Source: HGM04593 sp045647885 (GTDB lineage Bacteria; Bacteroidota; Bacteroidia; Bacteroidales; Bacteroidaceae). Taken from it: 56,071 nucleotides of DNA. Both the position numbers and the translations under genes were made by a program. The stretch spans positions 1 through 56,071 of the forward strand of contig JAZRMX010000029.1 in the NCBI GenBank assembly GCA_045647885.1, given 5' to 3'. Below the pieces are notes generated by a model. That model made no database searches. It was not told where the DNA came from and was given only the letters and a program-made list of their open reading frames with translations. Each line of letters opens with the position of its first letter. The stretch's first letter is position 1. Positions 35,301 through 43,713 of the stretch are shown piece by piece.

Positions 35301-36268
35301 ATGCTTATGGTTTGTTCTTCGTCGCTCGGGTCGAATTCTTTGTAAAAGCCCAATAAGCCTCGGTATATTATTCCGAATCCGAGTTTACAGCCTTTTGCAA
35401 TGTTGCTTTTTATTGTGAATGTGATGCTGTCGCCTGCCTCCGCAGCGGTTATTACCACTCCCTCCTTTTGTGGCTCGGGCAGTGTGAATGTGTGTTCTTT
35501 TTTCTTTCCCTTATTGTTCTCCACCGTGGCTTTTGCCTTGTATTTTACTCCACTTTTTGGTGTGAACGTGAATTTCCCTTTTCCAAAGTGTGTGGGTGCG
35601 GTGATGAGAAGTGGCGTGTTATCTTCGTATATGGTAATTTCTCCCTCGGTGGGCTCACCGTCTGTGCCACGCAGTTCGTAGGCAACGGTGCTTTGCAGTC
35701 CTGTAACAAGGTTACCACCCTCGGGGTAGAATTTCAGTTCGGCGTCGGGTGCATCCTGGCTTATCCACTTGCCGTTTTGCGCGAAACCTCTCTTGCGGTC
35801 GAGCATATTTTTGAAATCCCAGTTGTCGCCGTTGACCTTGTCGAAGATGGGGAACACGCGGCTGAATATTGCGTCGCCGCCCCAGTTGAGCATATAGCGT
35901 GTGTAGGCGCGCACTTCGTAATATCCCGAAAGTAGTTGCACGGGCAATTCAAAATCACCGTTGCAGCAGCCATTCTCGTCAATCTTGTATTTTTTTGTTT
36001 CCACCACATAACCTTCGGGTGCAACCAGTTCCACATAGAGCACCTTACTGGGAGTTGTCACGCGGTCGTTTGTACCGTAGCTTATGTATGCCTTGAACCA
36101 CATTGTTTCGCCCAAGTAGTATGCGCTGTTGTCAAAGTGCAGATATACGCGTTCCTGTTGCATGGTGTGGCCCACTTGCATGGCGCGGCGTGCCGCGTCG
36201 TCATTGGTTGTCTGGGCTGTGAGTGCAGTTGTTGCCAGGAGTACTATGAAAGCGAAAATGGTTCTCAT
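32369..36268 (-). CDS. Large exported MG2-like protein with C-terminal Sel1 repeats (copy A)
   Basis: This 1,299-residue tandem paralogue of the downstream gene has a signal peptide ending TALTAQ at about residue 18. The first 170 residues after it are almost identical to copy B, also at DNA level. The middle is much more divergent (for example a KKKR-rich stretch near 640-700), while the Sel1 repeats and last 30 residues are again close (GQGVKR.KKLAKDLYRTAA). This mosaic suggests duplication with later gene conversion at the ends, or selection for divergence in the middle. There is no catalytic motif. Export and the MG2-like domain suggest a role at the cell surface or in the periplasm. Confidence 0.75.
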   Translation of the reverse strand: MRTIFAFIVLLATTALTAQTTNDDAARRAMQVGHTMQQERVYLHFDNSAYYLGETMWFKAYISYGTNDRVTTPSKVLYVELVAPEGYVVETKKYKIDENGCCNGDFELPVQLLSGYYEVRAYTRYMLNWGGDAIFSRVFPIFDKVNGDNWDFKNMLDRKRGFAQNGKWISQDAPDAELKFYPEGGNLVTGLQSTVAYELRGTDGEPTEGEITIYEDNTPLLITAPTHFGKGKFTFTPKSGVKYKAKATVENNKGKKKEHTFTLPEPQKEGVVITAAEAGDSITFTIKSNIAKGCKLGFGIIYRGLLGFYKEFDPSDEEQTISIGKESANEGVNKAIVFCGNTPLAERCFFVVHNTVQKEDHNLVKLDIKANNERIEDLILSPHEKITLNISANGEPLPPTANLSLSVRDAQGNTRTSWNYNLYSYLLLGSDIKGYIPDAAQYFDPQNPNRKEQLDLVMLTNGWTAYDWEKLTCDSLRNLQPVEYGITLKGAFYRKERDFKFLKGNIISIEPQQKNLIRFDISYDEEDVLSYTFRTDGLGEFIIQTNDFYGKRTAVLFPLATEKQNDNKRYAFALDRYYSPTFRFPHYWELNIGTPFDENQKDSIKQVSPFDYLLEDIEVIDKKKKLSKSRPPHSEMRLNFLDEWEYAQDFPALHDYNLYKEIAYYRSIEDKKRAAQLLESIEEPKTYSKKEENDTIKELKKRRFLFSDNMIPEKGITTYAKRAFDKPFLKYIGYIRFTGDDRELSHPPYFPIKPEQRFALSAADVVSSAMRRHNYNWAYWVQLMVVDGTYNSDSVPCPDFEYLRGTGDAKKMMNFKEIIIRSDQKTREQFENTLNYWTPLAKRLDLLAPYQKFYLGFLSQHYVLNKTEIDNFPQLEIFAHSLMNDLRIGISEPKNPNYVACLIPYSDKEIKKGIIPELYDTNGKARYTTLQGYNESKKFYSPDYSKATSTEKKDYRRTLLWCPRLSNINNNTIEVELYNSSSCQTLQIDITGRCGDIYYSNNPNIATRINENVAIDTTAVKEEKNIERDEDFINIKTDPEKEKIYNEQYQKGVEHYKNERYKYSLIIWSELAKAKYAPAQHSIAVSYLNGHGVKKNLNAAKKHFEEAARNGNTESQYELAIMLREGIGCERNDSLSHVWMRRASLQKEPRAMTEMAKHNIGIGTDSCFIIAATLLCEAAQKECAEGLYEYAEFIAHNPELKNPQMPEPAIEYTRKAASKGLIKAQHKMLHHEHNSKNYKEAYHWAKELSNAGENEGTKFMADYYYNGQGVKRNKKLAKDLYRTAAAAGNKEAQEILNNL

Positions 36269-36285
36269 ATATTATAGATGTTTAA

Positions 36286-36315
36286 AGACAGTGTGCCACG
36301 CGGCACACTGTCTTG
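36286..36315 (-). terminator. Hairpin after the GH2 gene
   Basis: A 13-bp stem AAGACAGTGTGCC (36286-36298) pairs with 36303-36315. Only a weak T stretch follows on the minus strand, so it may reduce rather than stop read-through into the tandem genes. Confidence 0.55.
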
Positions 36316-36339
36316 TTGTGTCCTTTCCCTTTTGTTTTG

Positions 36340-39300
36340 TTACTTTACGGGGCTTATGCGTAGCTTGTAGCTCATAGGCTTCTCGGGTACGCAGTAGATG
36401 GGCATTGTGCCTACATCGTGTCCGCACGAAGCGTTACCGATGCCTCGCATAAAGGCGTCGAGGTGCAGAACGGTGTAGGGGCGGGGTGTGAGCTCCCACA
36501 TATGCTGTGTGTCCATAAGGTCCTTGTCGGTAAATTGCAGTGCCGAGAAGTTTACATTGCCTTCGGTTACAATCTTTATACCTTCGCCCTTGTCGTTGGT
36601 GAGGGTGAGTTCACGCAAGCCTTCGCGGTTACCTGTGCTCTGGGGTTTCACGTAGCGTTCGGGCATTTCGGCAACGGTGGTGGTGTAGCGTCCCACTGCA
36701 ACTCCGTCGAGGCGGTCGTTGCTGTTCTCCCAGGGGCCGTATGCGTAGTAATCAACGTTCTTGAGGGTTGAATCGATGCCGCATACAAGGCCGGCACGGC
36801 GTAGCTCGGTGGTGTGGGGAATGAATGTTGCCTCCACATCGATGATGCCCTGGGGGTAGATAATGTAGTTTATCTCAGTGTCGCAGAGCGAGCCTTTGCG
36901 TGTTGTTTTAACCACGGTGTTGTTGTCTATAGCCTCAACGGTGCAGGTTCCTGTGGCTTGCAAGCCGTTGTTTGTGTTGTGGTAGCGGTCGTTCTCTATC
37001 CAACGGTGGTTGTCGTAGAGGAAGCCTTGTCCGTCGGTGATAATCTCCTTGCCGTTGAAAGCGAGGTTGGTCATACGGCCGGTCTCGGGGTCGAAGGTTA
37101 CCGATACCTTGCTGTTGCCTATTCTTATCTCGTGCAGAGCCGATGTCTGTATAAGGGCGTCGCCGGCAGGGGTAATCTTTGCAAGGGGAGCGCGCTCTGT
37201 TATTGCATACTGTGCGAAGGCAGCCTCGTGGCCTGCCTTTGCGTAGAGCTGTGCCTTGTTGTGAATTGCACGCAGGTTGAGCATAATCTCGTCGCCCTCT
37301 TTTTCGGCTTTTGCAATGTTTGCCTTGGGCAGTTTAATGGTGAGTGTTACCTCCTCGCCGTTAGTAGCTGCGGGAAGCTTGCTCTTTTTGCTGCCTACAA
37401 TCTTACCGTTCTTCACGGTCTCTGCGATGAGGCTGAACTCGTCGAGGTTGGTGAAGTTATAGGTGTTCTTAATCTTTATTGTGGCTGTGTTTCTCTCCTT
37501 GTTGATGTTCTCAACCGATAGCTTGATGAACTGGTGAGCTGCCTTTACCTCTTTGAGCTTTGCACTCTCGTGGCGTGTTGCGGGTATGATACCGTTGCTG
37601 CAGAAGTTACCCTGGTGAGGGCCGGGGAAGTCGTAGCCGGTGTGCAAGCGGAAGATGTTCTCTTTAATCTCTTTGGGCTCGTAGATAGCCTGGTCCACCC
37701 AGTCCCAGATACAGCCACCGATGCAAGAGTTTGAATTCTCAATGTGCTCCCAGTACTCGCGCAAGTTACCAATGGCGTTACCCATTGCGTGGGCATACTC
37801 GCAGATGAACATAGGCTTGTCGAGGTTGTTGGTATTCTGCTTCATCCAAGCCTGTCCGGGGTACATTTTTGAGTAGAAGTCCGAGAAGCGGCCACCGCCG
37901 TAGTTACCGTTGCTGCGGGTTCCCTCGTAGTGAACGGGGCGTGTGTCGAGCTTGTAGCAAGCATCGTAGCAGGGGCCGAAGTTGTTACCGTTACCGGCCT
38001 CGTTACCCAAACTCCACATAACAACGCTTGCGTGGTTACGGTCGCGGAGTACCATACGATCGATACGGTCTACAAATGCGGGTATCCAAGATTCGCGGTC
38101 CGAGATGCTCTGGTTGGCGTGGTCCTCGAGGTCTGCCTCGTCGCAGCAGTAAAGGCCGTAGTAGTCGAACATAGCATACATACGGGCAGCGTTGGGGTAG
38201 TGGCTGGTACGTATGGTGTTTATGTTGTTCTGCTTCATCAACAGCACATCCTGCAACATTGACTCTGTGGTTACGGCACGGCCGTAGAGGGGGTGTGTGT
38301 CGTGGCGGTTCACGCCTTTGAAGAATACTCTTTCGCCGTTGATGTATACGATTGAGTTTTTAATCTCTATGTCGCGGAATCCATATTTTGTAGAGAATGC
38401 CATCTCTTCGTTGCCCTGCTCGTCCATCTGTACCACGCGCAAGGTGTAGAGGTTGGGTTTCTCGGCACTCCACAATGCAATATTCTTGACATCGAGGGTG
38501 GCTGAGATTGTTGCGGCTGCAATCTTGGCTTTCATAGCCTGGCGCACTGTGTCGCAAGCAACCAATTTACCGGTTGTGTCGTAGAGGGCGAGTTTTACCT
38601 GCTTGCCTTCGGGGCAGAAGTCGCGGTTATCAATAGTGAGCTGCACGTTGAGTGTAGCGTTCTTGCGCTCTGCGTCGAGGGTGCTTGTGATGTAGTGGTC
38701 GCGCACCGATGCTTTAGGCACGTTGTAGAGGTATACATCGCGGAAAATACCGCTCATACGGAACATATCCTGGCACTCGAGGTAAGAACCGTCGCTCCAG
38801 CGGAACACCTGTACTGCAAGTTTGTTATCGCCTTTCTTGAGGAATTTTGTAATATCGAATTCTGTTACGTTGTTCGCACCCTGTGTGTAACCCACATACT
38901 CGCCATTGAGCCATACAAAAGCAGCAGAGTATATACCGCCGAAGTGTATGAATGTGCGGCGACCATCCCAGTTCTCGGGAACCTCGAATGTGCGCACGTA
39001 AGAACCAACGGGGTTAATGCCGTAGTTCTTGCCACCGTCGTTGTAACCGGGGCGTGCCTTGATGAAGGGAGGTGTGTTGGAGTGGGGGTACTCCACGTTG
39101 TTGTAGATGGGGCGGTCATATCCGTGCATTTCCCAGTTCGAGGGTACGGGAATCTCGTCCCAAGCAGTAACATCGTAACCCTCTTTGAAAAACTCTGTGG
39201 GGCGCTGTGAGGGCTCCGAAACAAGGTTGAACTTCCAGGTTCCGTTGAGGGTCATATAACGGCTGTTTACGGGTTCGGTCCAGGGAGTTGCATAGTATGC

Positions 39301-40320
39301 TGCATCGGCAAGCATAGCAGCCTCGTTCTCGTAGGGCATATATGTGGCGTTACCCTGCTCTTTGTTTTCGGCAAAGATGGTTTCGTCTTCCCAGTAAGGT
39401 GACTCGATTTTGGGTTTTTCCACCTGCTCGAATGTGAACCAAGCATTTTTGTCGCTCGCATCTTTTGCGGTAAGTGTCATACGGCCGTTCTTGATGGTGT
39501 ACATCTTGTCGCTCTTGCCTTTTGATACTATGATGTATGCACCTTTCTCGCCCTTAACCGGCTCAAAGGTGAATTTCGCGTTATTCCATATTCCGGCAAC
39601 AGCAGGCCACTGGAGCAGGTAATCGATAGAGGGGTTGCCACCACCGTCGTCAAAGTTCTGGCCATAGAAAGCATTCTCCACTGCAAATGTGAAGAGGTCT
39701 ATGGTTTTTATGCTCCAATATTGTCCGCGGTTCTCGGCATCCTCCTTCTCGGCTACAATGCGTGCGTTGTTTTCGCCCGAGTCGCCGTTACCGAGTACCT
39801 GGCCGTTGTCGGCAGCCGAGCGTATGCGGTATGTGAGGTTATCGTCGAAGCCTGCAAAGTCCGATACTGTGAAGGTGAATTTTGCTGCGGGGTTCTGTGC
39901 TGCCTTCTCTTTTGCAATGAGGCTGATGCTACCGTCTTTCTCCTTTACAGCAGCTACCGAGGGGTTGTTTGTGGGTATGAGAAGACCATCTTCCATTTTC
40001 CACAACTGTGCCTCGTCCGAGCCGTTGTTCTCACCAAGCTCCACTTTGTCGCCTGCCGCGCGCATAGCGTGGTCGGTCAATGGGTTGATGATGCGCCAGC
40101 TACCCGACAGCTCCGAGATTTTCCAATACTGAGCCGCATTGCGCTCCTCGTAGTCGGTTGTTCCCACCGCGTTGCCTTTCTTTTCTGTGACAACGTTCTG
40201 TTTCTTGCCTTGTGTGTAGATGTGGTACAATTTTCCTTTCTCGAATTGTACCTGTGCTGCGCCACTTATCGCAAAAAGTACGAAGAGGGCTGCAAGTGCG
40301 AAGTTTTTGATTTTGAGCAT
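36340..40320 (-). CDS. GH2 beta-galactosidase (LacZ-like) with N-terminal lectin-like region
   Basis: This 1,326-residue exported enzyme has a signal peptide ending SGAAQ, then about 280 residues with two ricin/trefoil-like halves (QYWKI and GQYWSI motifs) that may bind sugars. The LacZ-type GH2 core follows: sugar-binding domain from about 360, acid/base Glu in SLGNEAGNG near residue 775, nucleophile Glu in ICEYAHAMGN near 840, and the small-chain domain (VSVTFDPETGRMTNL) near 1100. It should release beta-galactose from host or diet glycans in the periplasm or at the surface. Starting at ATG 40320 avoids a TTG upstream and fits the signal peptide. No SusC/SusD pair is nearby. Confidence 0.9.
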   Translation of the reverse strand: MLKIKNFALAALFVLFAISGAAQVQFEKGKLYHIYTQGKKQNVVTEKKGNAVGTTDYEERNAAQYWKISELSGSWRIINPLTDHAMRAAGDKVELGENNGSDEAQLWKMEDGLLIPTNNPSVAAVKEKDGSISLIAKEKAAQNPAAKFTFTVSDFAGFDDNLTYRIRSAADNGQVLGNGDSGENNARIVAEKEDAENRGQYWSIKTIDLFTFAVENAFYGQNFDDGGGNPSIDYLLQWPAVAGIWNNAKFTFEPVKGEKGAYIIVSKGKSDKMYTIKNGRMTLTAKDASDKNAWFTFEQVEKPKIESPYWEDETIFAENKEQGNATYMPYENEAAMLADAAYYATPWTEPVNSRYMTLNGTWKFNLVSEPSQRPTEFFKEGYDVTAWDEIPVPSNWEMHGYDRPIYNNVEYPHSNTPPFIKARPGYNDGGKNYGINPVGSYVRTFEVPENWDGRRTFIHFGGIYSAAFVWLNGEYVGYTQGANNVTEFDITKFLKKGDNKLAVQVFRWSDGSYLECQDMFRMSGIFRDVYLYNVPKASVRDHYITSTLDAERKNATLNVQLTIDNRDFCPEGKQVKLALYDTTGKLVACDTVRQAMKAKIAAATISATLDVKNIALWSAEKPNLYTLRVVQMDEQGNEEMAFSTKYGFRDIEIKNSIVYINGERVFFKGVNRHDTHPLYGRAVTTESMLQDVLLMKQNNINTIRTSHYPNAARMYAMFDYYGLYCCDEADLEDHANQSISDRESWIPAFVDRIDRMVLRDRNHASVVMWSLGNEAGNGNNFGPCYDACYKLDTRPVHYEGTRSNGNYGGGRFSDFYSKMYPGQAWMKQNTNNLDKPMFICEYAHAMGNAIGNLREYWEHIENSNSCIGGCIWDWVDQAIYEPKEIKENIFRLHTGYDFPGPHQGNFCSNGIIPATRHESAKLKEVKAAHQFIKLSVENINKERNTATIKIKNTYNFTNLDEFSLIAETVKNGKIVGSKKSKLPAATNGEEVTLTIKLPKANIAKAEKEGDEIMLNLRAIHNKAQLYAKAGHEAAFAQYAITERAPLAKITPAGDALIQTSALHEIRIGNSKVSVTFDPETGRMTNLAFNGKEIITDGQGFLYDNHRWIENDRYHNTNNGLQATGTCTVEAIDNNTVVKTTRKGSLCDTEINYIIYPQGIIDVEATFIPHTTELRRAGLVCGIDSTLKNVDYYAYGPWENSNDRLDGVAVGRYTTTVAEMPERYVKPQSTGNREGLRELTLTNDKGEGIKIVTEGNVNFSALQFTDKDLMDTQHMWELTPRPYTVLHLDAFMRGIGNASCGHDVGTMPIYCVPEKPMSYKLRISPVK

Positions 40321-40392
40321 AATTTTATGTTTTTTCAATTGTTTTTACTTCGGTTTGTGCTTTAATGCTGTGCATACTGCCTCACATTGTCG

Positions 40393-40400
40393 CAAAAATA
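40393..40400 (-). promoter_or_regulatory. -7 box of the beta-galactosidase gene
   Basis: TATTTTTG on the minus strand lies 73 bases before the start. No good upstream box is seen. Confidence 0.4.
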
Positions 40401-40574
40401 AGAAAAAAAGTGTAAAAAACATTGTAATTTGTGTGGAAAAAGCGGTTTGAATTAAAGGGTTATGGAATTTTAACAAAAAGTTTCTTTTTGGCTTTCACTT
40501 GGGGTTTAAAAACTTGTTTTTATTGTTTGGGGAGAGAGGTGTTAGGAAATGATGGATGTGTGTTGTCGCGCTAT

Positions 40575-40616
40575 CTGTAGGGGTGCATCGGTGTGTGCGC
40601 CCGATATTACCTACAG
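40575..40616. repeat. Palindromic intergenic element (42 bp)
   Basis: CTGTAGG (40575-40581) pairs with CCTACAG (40610-40616) around an inner imperfect GGGTGCA/TGCGCCC stem. It looks like a small palindromic repeat unit of the kind scattered in intergenic DNA. The remaining 470 bases between the beta-galactosidase and ddl genes hold only a possible TACTTTTG box near 40710, the ddl terminator and no gene. Confidence 0.4.
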
Positions 40617-40748
40617 AAGTAATGTTTTAAAAGATTACATAGAAATAAAGAATAGCCGACAATAACACCGAGAAATAGAAAGTAAGTTTTTCTATAAACC
40701 ATTGCAAAAGTAATACAAGAGTCGGTGCATTATTGCATCCTATGGCAT

Positions 40749-40784
40749 TAAAAAAAATGAGCCCCAAAGCTTTGGGGCTCATTT
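40749..40784 (-). terminator. Terminator of the ddl operon
   Basis: A 30-bp perfect palindrome (40755-40784) containing GAGCCCC/GGGGCTC is followed on the minus strand by a run of T. Confidence 0.92.
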
Positions 40785-40808
40785 AATTGCTATTTAATTA
40801 CAAGTCTT

Positions 40809-42014
40809 TTACTTTCCAAATTTACCACCCATTTTGGCACCATTCTTTGCACCGCCACTGCAGTTGCCCTGTGCGAAGATGTTGTCGCCATAGTTTACAG
40901 CCTTGAAACTTGCATCCTGCTTGCGGCGAAGGGCAATTTCAATTAGTTTATCGACAAGTGTGCCGAAGTTGTATCCGCTGTACTCCCACAAGTAGAAGGA
41001 GAGTGAGCCGGGGATGGTGTTTATCTCGTTCACGAAGATTTCGTCGGTAGCCTCGTCGATGATGAAGTCGATACGTGCCACGCCGTCGCAAGAGAGGGCG
41101 CGGAAGGTGTCGCACGCCGCTTTCTGTATGAAGCTTGTGGTCTCCTCGGGGAGGTTGGCGGGTATCTCGCGCACTGTCGATTGCATACCCTGGCTCTGCT
41201 TGCCGCCACCGTTCATATATTTGTCCTGGTAAGAAAGAATTTCGCCGCTGCGTACGGGTACCTCGCACACCGAGGGCTCGCACTCGTAATAGTTGCCGAG
41301 CACTGCGCAGTTTACCTCTTTCAGTTTCTGTACATATTTTTCAATGATTACGCGTGTGGTGAAGGAGATTGCGTAGTCTACTGCCTCGATGAACTCCTCG
41401 CGGTTGTGTGCTGCGCGTATACCAACGCTTGAACCGCTGTTTGCAGGTTTTACAATTACGGGGTAGCCGAGTTTCTCTTCAACGGCGGCGATGGTTGCCT
41501 CCTGCTTGTCGTTCCACTCTTTGTCGCTGAACCAGCTGTAGTCGATAACGGGTATGCCGCACTCCTTGAGTATCATCTTCATTGTGATTTTGTCCATACC
41601 GTTTGCCGATGCGAGGGTGTTACAGCCAGTGTAAGGTATGCCACAGAATTCCATAACTCCCTGGAAGGTTCCGTCCTCGCAGTTTGTGCCGTGCAGTGCG
41701 GGCAGGATAACATCGAGCTTTGTTACAACAGCCTTGCCGAAGAGGCTCTTTTTGCAGCGGTAGAGGTTGGTGTCGCCATAGACGGGGCGCATATATACCT
41801 CTTCGCACATTGCGAGGAGCTTTTTGGTGTTGCGGTAGTTTGCTACGTTGAACAACGCCTCGCCGCTGTACCACTTGCCCTCCTTTGTTATATATATGGG
41901 GGTTATGTCATATTTCTCTCTGTCCATCGCAGCCATAGCCTGGTTGGCTGTGATTACTGAAATCTCGTTCTCGACGGAGCGTCCGCCGAATACTACTCCT
42001 ACGTTGGTTTTCAT
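40809..42014 (-). CDS. ddl: D-alanine-D-alanine ligase
   Basis: This 401-residue ATP-grasp enzyme begins with VGVVFGGRSVENEIS (residues 5-19), typical of Ddl. It has the ATP-grasp strand PVIVKPANSGSSVGI near 195-209 and the metal site FVNEINTIPG near 335. It makes the D-Ala-D-Ala dipeptide used by MurF. The C-terminus has an unusual Gly/Lys-rich tail (GGAKNGAKMGGKFGK), absent from ordinary Ddl. The protein is longer than the roughly 320-residue type that I would expect in a main cell-wall cluster, so it may be a second copy. It is the last gene of the hydrolase-MurF-Ddl unit. Confidence 0.92.
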   Translation of the reverse strand: MKTNVGVVFGGRSVENEISVITANQAMAAMDREKYDITPIYITKEGKWYSGEALFNVANYRNTKKLLAMCEEVYMRPVYGDTNLYRCKKSLFGKAVVTKLDVILPALHGTNCEDGTFQGVMEFCGIPYTGCNTLASANGMDKITMKMILKECGIPVIDYSWFSDKEWNDKQEATIAAVEEKLGYPVIVKPANSGSSVGIRAAHNREEFIEAVDYAISFTTRVIIEKYVQKLKEVNCAVLGNYYECEPSVCEVPVRSGEILSYQDKYMNGGGKQSQGMQSTVREIPANLPEETTSFIQKAACDTFRALSCDGVARIDFIIDEATDEIFVNEINTIPGSLSFYLWEYSGYNFGTLVDKLIEIALRRKQDASFKAVNYGDNIFAQGNCSGGAKNGAKMGGKFGK

Positions 42015-42047
42015 TGTCTTGTGTATATGTTTTTTTGTTTATTCTCT

Positions 42048-43619
42048 TTACTTGAAGTTGTCGGGCAGGTCATTTTCGTACAGTACTACATCGCCGGCTT
42101 TGAGTATGGTGGCGAGGTGGGCGTGTGCGTGGTTAAGGTTGTCGGAGAGGAAGTATCTCTCGGCCGGCATATTGCCTTTCTGAATGCCTTGCGCTATGGT
42201 TGCACGGTTGGTTGCGTTTACCACAATTGCGTAGTCGGCGCAACGTGCGATGTTTTCTCCGAGCTCTTGGTTGGCTTCTGCCTGGCGTGTGCCCATCTCC
42301 ACGAATCCCGGGGTTATTATTATGCGTTTGTTGCCCTCGCCCACAGTGAAGTTCTTTAGTACCTCCAATGCCATCTTTGCACCATTGGGGTTTGAGTTAT
42401 ATGCGTCGTCGAGCACGGTTATGCCGCCCGATTTACGCATTGAGAGGCGGTGCTCCACAGGTTGCAGGCGTGTGATGGCGTTTTTCTGCTTCTGAAGGGG
42501 TACTTGTAACAGGTCGGCTGTGGCAGTGGCTGCAAGGATGTTTAGCAGGTTGCCCACACCCAGCAGTCGGCTGGTGTATTCGTCGTCGCTGTGCCCGGGT
42601 GCTGCTAGTTTGTAGCTTACGCCGCTTGCGTTGTACTCAACCTCGGTTGCGCGGTAGGTTGCGTCGCTCTCCACTCCGTATGTTATTATTTTACAGGGGC
42701 TTGTTATTCCTTTGTAGCTCTGTATGAATGGGGAGTCGGTATTTATGATACCTGTGCCGTTTGCGGGCAGGGAGTTAATAAGCTCGAATTTTGTATCCTG
42801 TATATTTTCTATGCTCTTGAAGGTCTCGAGGTGCATCTCTCCCACGGCTGTAACTATACCTATAGTGGGGTGAACGAGGTCGCAAATCTCTTTAATGTCG
42901 TTCTTCTGCTTTGCGCCCATCTCCACGATGAATACCTGGTGGTAGGGGCGAAGCTGCTCTCGTATGGTGCGTATAACACCAAGCAGGGTGTTGAAGTTAC
43001 CTGGGGTTACCAGTACGTTGTATTTTTCGGCTAGGAGGCTTGCGAGGTAGTTTTTGGTGCTTGTCTTTCCGAAGCTGCCTGTAACTCCTATCACTATGAG
43101 CCCTTTGTTGCTCTCTATTATTCTCTTTGCGTCGTTGTAATAACCGCGGTTTATAGCCTTTTCAATGGGGGTGTTCACAAGGTTGGCAAGCAGCATCACA
43201 AGGTCGGAAAGGAGCAGTAGTGTGGTGGCTACGGCTGTGGCTGCTGCCGGTGCAAAGAGTGCTGTGGCAGTTACTGCGGCTGTGTAGATGATTACTGTGG
43301 TGGTGTAAAGACGCTTTACTCTGTTTGTGTATACAAGCGGTGTCTTTTGCGCCTTCTTGCTTTTCTTTGTAAAGATTGCCGCAATGGCTGTGAGCGCGAT
43401 GAATATTGTTGTATACTCCTCTTTTACGGGTATGTTTGCAAGCAGAAGGAGTATGGCGCACAGGCGTGTTGTTGAGAGTATGTTGCCTGGTATGAGCCAG
43501 CGGAAGTAACGGCTGTAGCGGTACGAGCTTAGCTGAAACATGTGTATGTCATACTTTGCCGAACAGATGATGAAAAAGAGGGCAAAACTTGCCAAAAGGG
43601 CTGTCGCGAAAATATTCAT
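42048..43619 (-). CDS. MurF-like Mur ligase with an N-terminal membrane region
   Basis: This 523-residue protein has a Mur-ligase core starting with the ATP loop GVTGSFGKTSTKN at residues 178-190, followed by the central and C-terminal ligase domains. It resembles MurF, which adds D-Ala-D-Ala to UDP-MurNAc-tripeptide. The first 170 residues form about five hydrophobic segments (1-20, 50-62, 68-83, 107-126 and 128-150), which soluble MurF lacks. The downstream ddl gene (33-base gap) would supply its substrate. A membrane-tethered variant could act on a lipid-linked precursor or place the last step near MraY; this is inference. The substrate is not certain. Confidence 0.82.
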   Translation of the reverse strand: MNIFATALLASFALFFIICSAKYDIHMFQLSSYRYSRYFRWLIPGNILSTTRLCAILLLLANIPVKEEYTTIFIALTAIAAIFTKKSKKAQKTPLVYTNRVKRLYTTTVIIYTAAVTATALFAPAAATAVATTLLLLSDLVMLLANLVNTPIEKAINRGYYNDAKRIIESNKGLIVIGVTGSFGKTSTKNYLASLLAEKYNVLVTPGNFNTLLGVIRTIREQLRPYHQVFIVEMGAKQKNDIKEICDLVHPTIGIVTAVGEMHLETFKSIENIQDTKFELINSLPANGTGIINTDSPFIQSYKGITSPCKIITYGVESDATYRATEVEYNASGVSYKLAAPGHSDDEYTSRLLGVGNLLNILAATATADLLQVPLQKQKNAITRLQPVEHRLSMRKSGGITVLDDAYNSNPNGAKMALEVLKNFTVGEGNKRIIITPGFVEMGTRQAEANQELGENIARCADYAIVVNATNRATIAQGIQKGNMPAERYFLSDNLNHAHAHLATILKAGDVVLYENDLPDNFK

Positions 43620-43713
43620 TGTGCTGAGGCTTTCTTGTTTAACTATTAGCTGTCAATTTACAAAGGTAGGTATTTTATCCGATTTTGAGCCTTGCTGTTT
43701 CCCTTTATTTGTT

